A stretch of DNA of 64,000 nt. Source: Spirosoma validum. GTDB lineage: Bacteria > Bacteroidota > Bacteroidia > Cytophagales > Spirosomataceae. Below, one piece after another: positions 35,461-45,240 of the stretch (positions are counted from its first letter, which is position 1; each line of letters starts with the position of its first letter). The stretch is from positions 62,001 to 126,000 of the forward strand of contig NZ_JACXAA010000006.1 of the NCBI RefSeq assembly GCF_014699035.1, written 5' to 3'. Under the pieces are notes generated by a model. The model worked only from the letters and a program-made list of their open reading frames with translations. It made no database searches and had not been told where the DNA came from. The position numbers were made by a program, and so were the translations under genes.

Positions 35461-35590
35461 ACCGAAATATATAACGAAATTTCGGTCTATCGGTTAAAGT
35501 CCCGGCGCGGCTTATTTCAACAAGTTAAAAACCCTTTTAGACAAATGAAGGAACCGGCTTGAGATTCAGCTGGTTCCTTATGCAAATATA
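35461..35590 (-). promoter_or_regulatory. Candidate promoter and structured leader of the proline dehydrogenase gene
   Basis: On the minus strand TATATTTG (35583-35590) is an exact TAnnTTTG -7 element. Downstream in the transcript lie a 12-bp hairpin (arms 35548-35559 and 35568-35579, AAGGAACCGGCT/AGCTGGTTCCTT, one wobble) and a symmetric ACCGAAAT-n10-ATTTCGGT (35461-35486). The coding start follows at 35400. The leader would be about 175 nt. The palindrome could be an operator for a proline-responsive regulator; this is inference. Confidence 0.4.
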
Positions 35591-35652
35591 CCAAGAAAAT
35601 CGATTGAAAGTTCCCGATAGAGTATAGGTATTACTCGTAGATTACCCCTAGT

Positions 35653-36756
35653 ATGAAAGTAGAATTAGCCGTAGAGCCGCTGGGATCGTGGATTGAGACC
35701 AACGGCAAACCCCTGATCATCGCTGGCCCCTGTAGCGCCGAGAATGAAGATCAGTTAGTTGAAACCGCCCGCCAGCTCAAGGAATTGAACGCTGTGCATG
35801 TTATCCGCGCGGGTGTATGGAAGCCTCGGACCCGTCCTGGCAGTTTTGAAGGTATGGGCGAAGCCGCCCTGCCCTGGATTCAGCGGGCGAAAGCCGAAAC
35901 TGGACTTCCGTTTGCCGTTGAGGTAGCTACCCCCGAACATATTGAATTAGCCCTGAAATATGGTGTCGATATTCTATGGATAGGTGCTCGTACTACGGTT
36001 AATCCGTTCAACGTACAGGAAATTGCCGACGCGCTACGTGGTGTTGATGTACCGGTATTGGTTAAAAACCCGGTTAATCCTGATCTGGCTCTGTGGGTTG
36101 GTGCTTTCGAACGTATCGCTGGAGCCGGTATTAAGAAGTTAGGCGCTATCCATCGTGGATTTGCTACGGGTGAAGCCAGCAAGTACCGGAACATCCCGAT
36201 GTGGCAAATGGCCATCGAGCTAAAGTCCATCTTTCCACAGTTGCCCATTATCGGTGATCCAAGTCACATGGCCGGTAAGCGCGCTTACCTGAATGAGTTG
36301 GCGCAGATGGCAATGGATCTCAACTATGATGGTCTAATTGTTGAATCGCATATTGATCCTGACAAAGCGTGGAGCGATGCAGCTCAGCAGTTAACCCCTG
36401 CGGCTTTCGGCGAAATGCTCGATCATCTGGAGATTCGGCAGGTTGAATCGTCAAACCGGGAGTTTCAAACCTTTACGGAGCAATCTCGGCGCAGCATTGA
36501 TAATGTAGACCGCCAAATTGTCGAGATGCTAGCCGCCCGTATGGCGCTGGTGGAACGTCTGGCCGAATACAAGCGCGATAACAACGTAACCCTATTCCAG
36601 CCTGAGCGTTGGAAAGAAATTTTACAGACACGTACTGAACTGGGCAAAAAACTGGGACTGTATCCTGAACTGGTGGAAGAAATCTACAAGATCATCCACA
36701 TGGAGTCGATTCGGAAGCAGACTGAAATTATTCACAGTGCTACGCAGAGTGCATAA
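35653..36756 (+). CDS. Bifunctional DAHP synthase / chorismate mutase type II
   Basis: This joins the first shikimate-pathway enzyme to the chorismate mutase step of Phe/Tyr synthesis. Residues about 15-265 form a DAHP synthase (KDO8P-type) barrel with LIIAGPCSAENEDQL, RAGVWKPRTRPGSFEGMG, IPIIGDPSHMAGKR-like IIGDPSHMAGKRAYL and DGLIVESHIDPDKAWSDA. Residues about 275-362 are an AroQ chorismate mutase (VDRQIVEMLAARMALVERLA, then YKRDN and QPERW). The fusion is characteristic of Bacteroidota, and the mutase domain can act as a feedback-regulation module. It is followed by a terminator. Confidence 0.93.
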   Translation: MKVELAVEPLGSWIETNGKPLIIAGPCSAENEDQLVETARQLKELNAVHVIRAGVWKPRTRPGSFEGMGEAALPWIQRAKAETGLPFAVEVATPEHIELALKYGVDILWIGARTTVNPFNVQEIADALRGVDVPVLVKNPVNPDLALWVGAFERIAGAGIKKLGAIHRGFATGEASKYRNIPMWQMAIELKSIFPQLPIIGDPSHMAGKRAYLNELAQMAMDLNYDGLIVESHIDPDKAWSDAAQQLTPAAFGEMLDHLEIRQVESSNREFQTFTEQSRRSIDNVDRQIVEMLAARMALVERLAEYKRDNNVTLFQPERWKEILQTRTELGKKLGLYPELVEEIYKIIHMESIRKQTEIIHSATQSA

Positions 36757-36780
36757 ACGAATTCGAGTTTAATAATGTAG

Positions 36781-36815
36781 TCCCCCGGTTTTGACGAAAG
36801 ATCGGGGGATTTCTA
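36781..36815 (+). terminator. Terminator of the DAHP synthase/chorismate mutase gene
   Basis: CCCCCGGTTTT pairs with AAAGATCGGGGG (11 pairs with wobbles) around a short GACG loop and is followed by ATTTCTATTT. It lies 25 nt after the stop, against the convergent DUF4249 gene. Confidence 0.75.
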
Positions 36816-37754
36816 TTTCAGTTGCATGGTTAGTGTCGAGCGATTATAAGCTCCGAAGCAGCCAAGGCCGCCCTGAATGTTGGTTGGAATCGGAACTGGT
36901 TCAGCAAAGGGATTATCGCCTGCCTGATTCTGCCGTTCTACAGCGTCATGATAACGGTAATAATTTTCGTCAACATTCATTAGATGAGCGTTGAGTTGAC
37001 GTGGGAAGCTTGGATTCTGCTTGCCATTGGCCCACGAGTAGCTGATGGCTAAACGACCACGTCCTGATATAATTTCCTGTCCATCGCGGCCAAGGTCAGT
37101 AAGAGTCGAGCCAGTAGTAAAGTACCAATCGCCCCACATTCGCATGGTTGTATCCCGGATTGGTCCATTGGGTGAGGTTTGGGTTTTGTACGTATAAGTG
37201 AACTCGTTGTTGCCGGTAACCCGATAAAAATTGGTCTGACCGGCAGGGTCACGCCAGCGCATCCGTGCGTAATATTCTTTACGGCTCAAGCCAAAATCAG
37301 TCGTTGTGGCTGAATCTACCGTAATCTGGTTAAGTACAACCGACTCCGGTACGGTACAGGTACCCGTCACTTCGCGTCCATCGGGCACCCGGACAGTTAA
37401 CTTGTATGTTTTTCCGGTAACGATCGGTAGTTCGCTCACATTCGCACGATAACTGGTTACTATACCACTATTAGGAACACTGGGCTTTAGTTTCAGAATG
37501 ACTGATCGCTGCCCGTCCGATAACGTAACGGTCGCATTGGTTATGTCTGTATTATATTGGTTACCTGTCCCCAACACAGGCAAGGTACGTGATACGAGAG
37601 CGGCTAATACTGTATCCTGGGGGGAGATGAAACAGGCCACAACCAGTTTTTCAGGTTCCTGTACAAGCCCTTTGGGCTCTACCTCCTGGCGTAAACTGTT
37701 GCAGGCGGTAAACAAAATAATGGCCAGGATATATATGAGTACGTTACGTTCCAT
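36813..37754 (-). CDS. DUF4249 lipoprotein (copy 1)
   Basis: The 313-residue product has a lipoprotein signal (MERNVLIYILAIILFTAC) and the DUF4249 pattern: LVVACFISPQDTVLAALVSR near residue 38, ATVTLSDGQRSVIL, KTYKLTVRVPDGREVTGTC, and the C-terminal NPFAEPVPIPTNIQGGLGCF with YNRSTLTMQLK. It starts 2 nt after the stop of a TonB receptor. The family pairs with TonB receptors in Bacteroidota, and a surface substrate-binding role like SusD is plausible but unproven. It is a paralogue of 40254-41186. Confidence 0.88.
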   Translation of the reverse strand: MERNVLIYILAIILFTACNSLRQEVEPKGLVQEPEKLVVACFISPQDTVLAALVSRTLPVLGTGNQYNTDITNATVTLSDGQRSVILKLKPSVPNSGIVTSYRANVSELPIVTGKTYKLTVRVPDGREVTGTCTVPESVVLNQITVDSATTTDFGLSRKEYYARMRWRDPAGQTNFYRVTGNNEFTYTYKTQTSPNGPIRDTTMRMWGDWYFTTGSTLTDLGRDGQEIISGRGRLAISYSWANGKQNPSFPRQLNAHLMNVDENYYRYHDAVERQNQAGDNPFAEPVPIPTNIQGGLGCFGAYNRSTLTMQLK

Positions 37755-37756
37755 GA

Positions 37757-40183
37757 TCAAAATTTGAAATTGTAGCTAAACGAAGGCACAACGGGGAACA
37801 CTGAATAACGGAAAAGGGCTGTGCGGCTTGGTTGATTTTGTCCCTGACTTACCGATTCAAGCTGGTAGAAAAACGGATTTCGGCGGTTATAAGCATTATA
37901 GAGGCTAAATTCCCACGTGCGCTCGTGGTGTTTTTTCCGCTTGTGAAACTGAATAGCAATGTCGAAACGATGATAAGCCTCGGCCCGGAAGCTATTTTTC
38001 TGCTGACTATAATCGCTAACCGACGAACCATAATCGAAGAGTGGTGCAATTAATGATGGCACACCGTTTCGACCATAAATTGTCTGAATACTGGGCGAGT
38101 GTCGGTAGGCCCGATAGTTGGCAACGGGTACGGTCAGAGCATTACCTGTGCCATATACCCAGGTGCCCGACAACGTAATGCGCTTGCTTAACTCATAAAT
38201 ACCAACGACCGAAATGTCGTGTCGCCGATCGTAACGAGGAAAAAATGGCTTTCCACTGTTCAGTTCAGGGAATTGCCATTGCGTCCAGGAGAGTGTGTAG
38301 CCTACCCAGCCGGATAGCCGCCCTGTTTTACGCTGAAAAAGCACTTCTGCCCCATAGCTCCAGCCTTTGCCCGCCGTTACGTTGTCTTCCCAGCGAACCC
38401 GTTCAGCCGACGTTGGATCGTCGATTAGTAGAAAACTGGCTCCTTCTTTATAATTAATAATGTTCTGCATGGTTTTGTAGTACCCCTCAACCGTCAACGC
38501 AAAGCCTTTTCCGAGCGCGAAGTCATCCGCAAAGTCTTTGGCAATTCCGATGGCTACTTGGCGCGATTGCTGGGGAGCAACCCGATCCGTTGTAGGAACC
38601 CATAAATCGGTGGGAAGGCCGATACCCGTATTGCTGAGCAGATGTATGTACTGATTCATGGTAGCATACGATGCTTTAACTGAGAGATTTGGGAGTAGTT
38701 GGTAGGAAGCCGACAGGCGGGGTTCGGGACGTAAATAGCTAACCGGACCCTGTGTGAATAGGCTCAAACGCATCCCGCCGTTAATTCGCCAGCGTTCGTT
38801 GGGTCGCCAGGTATCTTCGGCATAAATTCCGGACTCAACAGCATTGATGGCCTCTACATCGCGTCTAAATTCATTGATTGACGTGTTTTGTACAACCAAA
38901 GCACTAGGAGTGAACCGATGAAAAATCGTTTGTAACCCAAAACGTACCGAGTGTTGTGGAGAGAGATAGTAATCGAAATCGAGTTTAGCGGACAAATCGC
39001 GAATACCCGATGTATAGCGGAGTGAGGTGTTGAGTGTATCCGAATCACGCGTATCTGCCGAAATTCGAAACTCATAATTACTGTAGATAAGCGACAGATT
39101 GGAGAATAGTTTCTGGTTAAACAGGTGATTCCAGCGAAGCGTACCCGTTGCATTGCCCCAGCCGATGCCCACATCAGTCCCTTCCCGCTTATCATTGGCA
39201 TAGAAACGGTCTCTACCAAAATAACCACTTACATAAACTTTGTTTTGGGCTCCAAAATCATAGTTCGCTTTGGCATTGAAGTCGTAGAAGTAATAACCAG
39301 CTTTTGTTTGCCCATTGCTTCCAGCGTTAACAAGCGGAGCTGCGATAATATCCAGATACGTCCGTCGACCGGAGAGTAAAAATGAACCTTTCTTATTTTT
39401 CGTTAACGGACCCTCAAGCGTTAGTCGACTGGCAATGAGACCAATGCCGCCCTCTCCGTGCAATTGTTCCTTATTCCCATCTTTCATATTCAGCTCAATC
39501 ACCGACGAGAGCCTGCCCCCGTAGCGAGCTGGAAAGCCGCCTTTTGTCAATTCGACACTCTTCAGCGCATCGCCATTGAATACGGAGAAAAAGCCAAACA
39601 AGTGATTCGCGTTATAAACGGTTGCTTCATCCAGAATAATCAGATTCTGATCAGGACCACCGCCCCGAACATAAATACCCGTTTGTCCTTCGGAACCTTT
39701 CTGAACACCTGGCATCAGTTGAAGCACCTTTAATACGTCCTTCTCGCCCAAAAACGCCGGAATTTTTTTGATCTGAGAAATGGGCACATCGATACGGCTC
39801 ATCTGTGGGCTTTCACTCACTTTTTCCTCCGTACGACTGGCCCGCACGTCTACTTCCGACAAAACTCGACCCGGCGTAAGCAATACGTTTAACGTAACAT
39901 TACTCCGAAGTGGAATCGTACGTTCAATAGTTTCGTAACCAACAAACGAGTAAGCCAGCCGCAGACTATCCTGAGCAGGTAAGGTCAATGAATAAAATCC
40001 GTACGTATTTGTTGTTGTGCCGGTGGAAGTGCCGGGCAGATACACATTCACACCGATGAGTGCTTCCTGACTGCCCGTCTCCCGAACGTATCCGCTGACC
40101 GTTACATGGTTGGTCGTGCTTTGGGCCGACAGATCAACGATAAGAAACAGATTACTGACGAGAATACATAAAAGTAGGCGCAT
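37757..40183 (-). CDS. TonB-dependent receptor with CarboxypepD_reg-like domain (copy 1)
   Basis: The 808-residue outer-membrane receptor has a signal peptide (MRLLLCILVSNLFLIVDLSA). Its regulatory-like domain (about 28-105) reads VTVSGYVRETGSQEALIGVN and LPGTSTGTTTNTYGFYSLTL. The plug carries PAFLGEKDVLKVLQLMPGVQ and GQTGIYVRGGGPDQNLIILD, and the barrel ends VVPSFSYNFKF. It lies directly upstream of a DUF4249 lipoprotein and is highly similar throughout to the receptor at 41186-43585, indicating tandem duplication. The imported substrate is unknown. Confidence 0.92.
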   Translation of the reverse strand: MRLLLCILVSNLFLIVDLSAQSTTNHVTVSGYVRETGSQEALIGVNVYLPGTSTGTTTNTYGFYSLTLPAQDSLRLAYSFVGYETIERTIPLRSNVTLNVLLTPGRVLSEVDVRASRTEEKVSESPQMSRIDVPISQIKKIPAFLGEKDVLKVLQLMPGVQKGSEGQTGIYVRGGGPDQNLIILDEATVYNANHLFGFFSVFNGDALKSVELTKGGFPARYGGRLSSVIELNMKDGNKEQLHGEGGIGLIASRLTLEGPLTKNKKGSFLLSGRRTYLDIIAAPLVNAGSNGQTKAGYYFYDFNAKANYDFGAQNKVYVSGYFGRDRFYANDKREGTDVGIGWGNATGTLRWNHLFNQKLFSNLSLIYSNYEFRISADTRDSDTLNTSLRYTSGIRDLSAKLDFDYYLSPQHSVRFGLQTIFHRFTPSALVVQNTSINEFRRDVEAINAVESGIYAEDTWRPNERWRINGGMRLSLFTQGPVSYLRPEPRLSASYQLLPNLSVKASYATMNQYIHLLSNTGIGLPTDLWVPTTDRVAPQQSRQVAIGIAKDFADDFALGKGFALTVEGYYKTMQNIINYKEGASFLLIDDPTSAERVRWEDNVTAGKGWSYGAEVLFQRKTGRLSGWVGYTLSWTQWQFPELNSGKPFFPRYDRRHDISVVGIYELSKRITLSGTWVYGTGNALTVPVANYRAYRHSPSIQTIYGRNGVPSLIAPLFDYGSSVSDYSQQKNSFRAEAYHRFDIAIQFHKRKKHHERTWEFSLYNAYNRRNPFFYQLESVSQGQNQPSRTALFRYSVFPVVPSFSYNFKF

Positions 40184-40253
40184 AAAACGAATCTATATGT
40201 AACCAATATAGAGCGTAACGCCGAACTAAAGGTTGTAATATGGGCAAAAAAAA

Positions 40254-41186
40254 TTATTTTAATTTCAACGTCATCGTTGCGTTGTTATAGCCTGCAAAAC
40301 AGCCAAGCCCTCCCTCGATATTGCTGGGAATCAGTACAGGTTCTGCAAACGGATTGTTCCGCGATCGTCGTTGTCGCATAGCCGCATCCTGAAAGCGGTA
40401 GAAGTTCTGATCGATACTCATCAGATTAGCCGTTACGCTGGCGGTTTTGTAGTAATTATAAAAATTTGGTGTACTGGATGAGGTTAAAAAAGCGCGACCC
40501 GAACTCATGTCCCCTCCTTCATAACCAACATCACTAATTAAACCCCGGCTGTCATCATCAAATGAAAGCGTATTGTAAACTTCATTCTGGCAAGCCTTGC
40601 AGTTGGCAGCAATGTACCGAAAGATCCCCGCAGCCTGATAATAATTCGCCTGTCCGTCAGGGTCCTGCCATTTGATGCTAATTGAATAGCGTCGATTAAC
40701 CGAGTCATTAAGGATAATTGCTTTTGGTGGAACAGCTGCTGGGATCGTACACACGCTGGTAGCCCGTTGCCCGTTAGCTACAACCGTGAGCGTATAGCTA
40801 CGACCCGATACGATAGGTAGCAACCGAGCATTAATGCTGTAATAGGGTCGGCTTCGAACGGTATCGCTTGCGGGAATATTGTTGTAGGGTAACCGAACCG
40901 TTTTACTTCCATCAGAAAGCGTAACCGTAGCATCCGTTACGTTATTACCAGTTTGCAGAAGGCTAATGCTATCCCCCACTACGGTGTTGGAGCGTGTCAC
41001 CTTAATAGCTAGAACTGTATCCTGAGGGGATATAAATCCAGTAACAACCAGTTTTGTCGAGGCCGGCCCCAACAGATTCGGGTCAACTTCATTCCGTAAA
41101 CTAGTGCAACCATAGAGAAGCACTAGCCCTGTCAGACAAGTTATCACAGCGCAGATAATGGGATGAGTTCGCATAGTTAAGCGCAT
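40254..41186 (-). CDS. DUF4249 lipoprotein (copy 2)
   Basis: This 310-residue lipoprotein has a lipobox LLYGC, then ISPQDTVLAIKVTRSN near residue 52, ATVTLSDGSKTVRL, RSYTLTVVANGQRATSVC and the C-terminal NPFAEPVLIPSNIEGGLGCF with YNNATMTLKLK. The ATG at 41186 overlaps the upstream receptor stop (TAATG), favouring coupled translation; an ATG at 41174 is an alternative. It is clearly paralogous to 36813-37754 but diverged in the middle, where a CKACQ motif appears only here. Confidence 0.88.
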   Translation of the reverse strand: MRLTMRTHPIICAVITCLTGLVLLYGCTSLRNEVDPNLLGPASTKLVVTGFISPQDTVLAIKVTRSNTVVGDSISLLQTGNNVTDATVTLSDGSKTVRLPYNNIPASDTVRSRPYYSINARLLPIVSGRSYTLTVVANGQRATSVCTIPAAVPPKAIILNDSVNRRYSISIKWQDPDGQANYYQAAGIFRYIAANCKACQNEVYNTLSFDDDSRGLISDVGYEGGDMSSGRAFLTSSSTPNFYNYYKTASVTANLMSIDQNFYRFQDAAMRQRRSRNNPFAEPVLIPSNIEGGLGCFAGYNNATMTLKLK

Positions 41187-43585
41187 TAGAACTTGAAATT
41201 ATAACTGATGGCAGGCACAATCGGGAAGACCGAATAGCGGAACAGCGCCGTACGGGAAGCCGTCGTTGCCGTAGCCGCAACCGATTCGAGACGATAAAAG
41301 AACGGATTTCGACGATTGTAGAGATTATAAAAACTAACCTCCCAGGTACGTTCATGATGCTTTTTCTGCTTATGAAACTGAATACTTACATCGAAGCGAT
41401 GATACGCTTCAGCCCGGAAGGTATTCTTTTGCGTTCCGTAATCATCAACTGTACGTACGTTCTGAAAATAGCTTTGAATAATACCGGGTGTCCCACCGTA
41501 GATCAGCGTATTGGTCGGTCGATACGTATCATAACGGCCAACTGGAACCGTTAGCGCATTGCCTGTACCGTATATCCAGACAGCCGATAACGTAATGCGT
41601 TTGCTCAGTTCATAAATACCAACTAACGATACGTCGTGTCGACGGTCATAGCGTGGATAGAATGGTTGCCCGCCGTTCAATTCGGCAAACTGCCATTGTG
41701 TCCAGGAGAGTGTATAACCTGCCCAGCCCGAAAACCGTCCGACTTTTTTCTGCAACAGAAACTCGGCCCCGTATGACCATCCCCGGCCCGCTGTTACGTT
41801 GTCCTCCCACCGAACATTGTTGGCTTGTGTTGGGTCGTTGATCAGCAGAAAACTGGCTCCTTCTTTATAATTGATGATGTTGTTCATCGTCTTATAATAC
41901 CCTTCGACCGTGAGCGTAAGCCCCTTGTCCGAGAAATCTTTTGCTACACCAAGGGCCACCTGTTGCGATTGCTGCGGTTTAACCCGATCCGTTGTAGGAA
42001 CCCATAAATCCGTCGGAAGACCAATACCCGTGTTTGACAACAAATGAACGTACTGATTCATCAGTGCATACGACGCTTTGACCGATAAATCAGGTTTAAC
42101 AGTAAAAGCAGCTGAAATTCGGGGTTCGGGACGAATATAGCCCACGCCACTTCCCTGAAAATAACTGAGCCGTAAGCCTCCATTCATACGCAAGCGATTA
42201 CTTGGCCGCCAGGTATCTTCAGCATAAATTCCCGATTCCAGTACGTCGATGTTACTGACATTGTCGATGGATTGGCTGATGATCGCATTTTGCAGAACGA
42301 CGGCGCTGGGCGTAAACCGGTGATACGTAGTCTGCAATCCCATCCGAACCGAATGCTGGGGAGTTGGGTAGTAATCCACATCATATTTCAGCGAAAAATC
42401 CCGAATACCGGAATTATAACGTAACGAATACGTCTCTGCATCGTTTGTCCCTTTCTCAACAGCCGCAATCTGGAATTTGTAATCGCTGAAAATGAGCGAG
42501 AGATTTGAAAATAGCTTCTGGTTGAACAGGTGATTCCAACGGAGGGTACCCGTCGCATTTCCCCAATTCAGGCCCGTTTCCGTATTTTGTGTGTTGTCCC
42601 TGGCGTAAAACTTATCCCGGCCAAAGTAGCCACTCAGGTAAAGTTTATCTTTCGGACTGAAATCATAATTGGCTTTGGCATTAAGGTCGTAGAAATAATA
42701 CCCTGCGTTAAGTTCACCGTTTGTTTCTCTGGCAATCAGTGGGGCCGCAATAATATCCAGATACGTCCGTCGCCCCGATACCAGAAATGAGCCTTTCTTA
42801 TTTTTGGTCAGTGGCCCTTCGAGCATCAGCCGAGAAGCGATCAGACCGATTCCGCCTTCGCCATGCAGTTTTTCGCGATTCCCATCCTTCATATTCAGGT
42901 CGATGACCGACGAGAGCCGTCCGCCGTAACGGGCCGGGAAACCGCCTTTTATTAACTCAACACTCTTGATGGCATCGCCGTTGAAGACCGAAAAGAAGCC
43001 AAACAAGTGATTGGCATTGTAAACGACGGCATCGTCCAGAATGATCAGGTTCTGATCGGGTCCTCCCCCACGCACGTAAATACCCGTTTGTCCTTCAGAA
43101 CCTTTCTGCACACCCGGCATCAGTTGCAGCACTTTCAGTACGTCCTTCTCGCCCAGAAACGCCGGAATTTTCTTGATCTGACTGATTGGTACGTCGATGG
43201 TGCTCATCTGGGCACTTTCGCTCACTTTTTCGGTCATGACACTGGCATTAACCTGCACTTCCGACAGTACACGACCGGGCGTTAGAAACACGCTCCGGGT
43301 TTGATTTGAGCGAAGCCCAACGGTACGTTCTATAGTTTCGTATCCAACAAATGAATACGCCAGCCGAACACTATCCTGAGCGGGTAGTGTCAGTGAATAA
43401 AATCCATACGTATTGGTCGTGGTACCCGTCGTTGTGCCGGGCAGATATACGTTCACACCAATCAGGGCCTCCTGACTCCCCAACTCGCGCACATAGCCAC
43501 TAACCGTAAAGCGGACAGGCGGTGACTGACCCCATATACTACAACAATACAACAAGAAGAACAGGCTGAATAAACCTACACGCAT
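41186..43585 (-). CDS. TonB-dependent receptor with CarboxypepD_reg-like domain (copy 2)
   Basis: The 799-residue product begins MRVGLFSLFFLLYCCSIWGQ (signal peptide). It shares with copy 1 the regulatory-like domain (VNVYLPGTTTGTTTNTYGFY), plug (GQTGIYVRGGGPDQNLIILD) and barrel (RIRLSN-like strands ending IVPAISYNFKF). Long identical segments such as KIPAFLGEKDVLKVLQLMPG show a fairly recent duplication of the receptor-DUF4249 unit. A TTG at 43609 opens the same frame but precedes the signal peptide, so it is rejected. This copy lies first in the transcription direction. Confidence 0.92.
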   Translation of the reverse strand: MRVGLFSLFFLLYCCSIWGQSPPVRFTVSGYVRELGSQEALIGVNVYLPGTTTGTTTNTYGFYSLTLPAQDSVRLAYSFVGYETIERTVGLRSNQTRSVFLTPGRVLSEVQVNASVMTEKVSESAQMSTIDVPISQIKKIPAFLGEKDVLKVLQLMPGVQKGSEGQTGIYVRGGGPDQNLIILDDAVVYNANHLFGFFSVFNGDAIKSVELIKGGFPARYGGRLSSVIDLNMKDGNREKLHGEGGIGLIASRLMLEGPLTKNKKGSFLVSGRRTYLDIIAAPLIARETNGELNAGYYFYDLNAKANYDFSPKDKLYLSGYFGRDKFYARDNTQNTETGLNWGNATGTLRWNHLFNQKLFSNLSLIFSDYKFQIAAVEKGTNDAETYSLRYNSGIRDFSLKYDVDYYPTPQHSVRMGLQTTYHRFTPSAVVLQNAIISQSIDNVSNIDVLESGIYAEDTWRPSNRLRMNGGLRLSYFQGSGVGYIRPEPRISAAFTVKPDLSVKASYALMNQYVHLLSNTGIGLPTDLWVPTTDRVKPQQSQQVALGVAKDFSDKGLTLTVEGYYKTMNNIINYKEGASFLLINDPTQANNVRWEDNVTAGRGWSYGAEFLLQKKVGRFSGWAGYTLSWTQWQFAELNGGQPFYPRYDRRHDVSLVGIYELSKRITLSAVWIYGTGNALTVPVGRYDTYRPTNTLIYGGTPGIIQSYFQNVRTVDDYGTQKNTFRAEAYHRFDVSIQFHKQKKHHERTWEVSFYNLYNRRNPFFYRLESVAATATTASRTALFRYSVFPIVPAISYNFKF

Positions 43586-43811
43586 ACAGAGAAAAGCCAA
43601 ATTAACCAAGATAGTTTACCGCCTGGAAACCATAGAACATGGATTGCCGTGTAAGTCTATCAACTTATTAACCTTTTCTGCTGGCGAAATCGTATATCAG
43701 CGCGTCTGGTAGCACGTGAATACCTTATTTTTTGTTCTATATATAAAACAAAACGTCTGACAATAAGGTACTAATCACGAAACAGCCTGCGTTGCCAACG
43801 CCATAATAACT

Positions 43812-45152
43812 ATGCTTCAATTCGATAAACTTTCGCTGAATATACCGGATACAACTAAACCTCGTGTTGTAATTATCGGGGGCGGGTTTGGTGGTATGAA
43901 TTTGGTTAAGAGCCTACGTAACGCCGATGTGCAGGTTGTGCTTTTTGATAAGCAGAACTACAATGGTTTCTGGCCACTGTTATACCAGGTAGCTACTGCC
44001 GGACTGGAACCGGATGCGATTGCCGAGCCCTTCCGGAAAATGTTCGATGATTTCGAGGATTTCCACTACCGCATGGTCCGCGTTAATAAAATTGATCCGG
44101 CAACGAAGACCGTAACAACGCTGATTGGCGATCTGCACTACGATTATTTAGTCATCGCTACGGGTTCAAAGTCTAATTTCTTTGGGAATCAGCAGATTCA
44201 GAAATACTCGTTTCCGCTGAAAACCATTCCCGAAGCGCTTAATGTTCGCAGTCAGTTCCTGCAATGCTTTGAGCAGGCGAGTGTAACAACCGACCCTGCT
44301 GAGCGCCAGAGCTTGCTTACCTTCGTTATTGCGGGCGCAGGCCCGACGGGCATTGAGATGGCTGGCTCCCTGGCCGAAATGCGTAAACACGTACTCCCCA
44401 ACGATTATCCGGGTCTGGATTTTAGCCAGATGAGTATCTACGTAGTGGAGGGTTTAGGTAAGGTCTTGCCGCCTATGTCGGATGAATCGGGGAAGAATGC
44501 ACAACGATACCTCGAAGACCTCGGTGTTATCATCAAACTCAACACGATGGTTGAATCGTACGACGGCGAAACGGTAACGTTCAAAGGAGGAGAGCAAATC
44601 AAAACCCAGACGCTGGTTTGGGGTGCGGGCGTAACAGGAGCTCTTATTGACGGAATACCGGCTGAATCGATTGAGAAAGGACGTGTTCTGGTTGATCCGA
44701 TTAACCGGATTCAGGGGCTGACTGACGTATTTGCCATTGGTGATATAGCGTTCATGAAGTTGGAAGACTACCCAAAAGGTCATCCGGGCGTAGCGCAACC
44801 CGCTATTCAGCAAGGCCAGCATTTAGCCAAAAATTTGCGCCGACTTATGAAAAACGAGCCTACCACGCCGTTCGAATATTTCGATAAAGGATCACTGGCG
44901 ATCGTTGGACGTAGTCGGGCCGTAGCCGACCTGCCCGGCAAAATTCATTTGGGAGGATTTATTGCCTGGATGGCCTGGTTGTTCGTACACATCTGGTACC
45001 TCGTCGGCTTCCGTAGCAAGTTGATTGTATTCAGCAACTGGATGTACCGTCTATTTACGTATCAACGTGGCACACGAATTATCATTCGGCCTTTTGTGCG
45101 TAAAGACGATAAAGTTGGTCAGGAAATGATGGTCCAGAACGAAGCACAATAG
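43812..45152 (+). CDS. ndh: Type II NADH:quinone oxidoreductase
   Basis: This is the non-pumping NADH dehydrogenase that passes electrons to the quinone pool from the inner face of the membrane. The 446-residue product has an N-terminal FAD site VVIIGGGFGGMNLVKSL (about 20-36), the NADH site FVIAGAGPTGIEMAGSLAEM (about 176) and the second FAD motif VFAIGDIAFM near 313. The quinone-site AQPAIQQG-like VAQPAIQQGQHLAKNL is also present. The C-terminal hydrophobic helices (GGFIAWMAWLFVHIWYLVGF) anchor it to the membrane. Length is normal. It is monocistronic. Confidence 0.92.
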   Translation: MLQFDKLSLNIPDTTKPRVVIIGGGFGGMNLVKSLRNADVQVVLFDKQNYNGFWPLLYQVATAGLEPDAIAEPFRKMFDDFEDFHYRMVRVNKIDPATKTVTTLIGDLHYDYLVIATGSKSNFFGNQQIQKYSFPLKTIPEALNVRSQFLQCFEQASVTTDPAERQSLLTFVIAGAGPTGIEMAGSLAEMRKHVLPNDYPGLDFSQMSIYVVEGLGKVLPPMSDESGKNAQRYLEDLGVIIKLNTMVESYDGETVTFKGGEQIKTQTLVWGAGVTGALIDGIPAESIEKGRVLVDPINRIQGLTDVFAIGDIAFMKLEDYPKGHPGVAQPAIQQGQHLAKNLRRLMKNEPTTPFEYFDKGSLAIVGRSRAVADLPGKIHLGGFIAWMAWLFVHIWYLVGFRSKLIVFSNWMYRLFTYQRGTRIIIRPFVRKDDKVGQEMMVQNEAQ

Positions 45153-45181
45153 ATTATATACCCGTTACGTATCGTTTTCAC

Positions 45182-45222
45182 ATAGCAAAGGCCGTAGCTA
45201 AGTCAGTTACGGCCTTTGCTAT
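45182..45222. terminator. Perfect 15-bp hairpin between ndh and the convergent small lipoprotein gene
   Basis: ATAGCAAAGGCCGTA and TACGGCCTTTGCTAT are perfectly complementary with an 11-nt loop. Only weak T-rich flanks follow (ATAAGG). Its location between convergent genes suggests a bidirectional terminator. Confidence 0.65.
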
Positions 45223-45240
45223 ATAAGGTGATCGACTTAT

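Noticed and set aside
36813-43585. Calling the receptor/DUF4249 pairs a SusCD polysaccharide locus.
   Set aside because: The lipoproteins are DUF4249, not SusD, and no glycoside hydrolases or polysaccharide regulators are adjacent.
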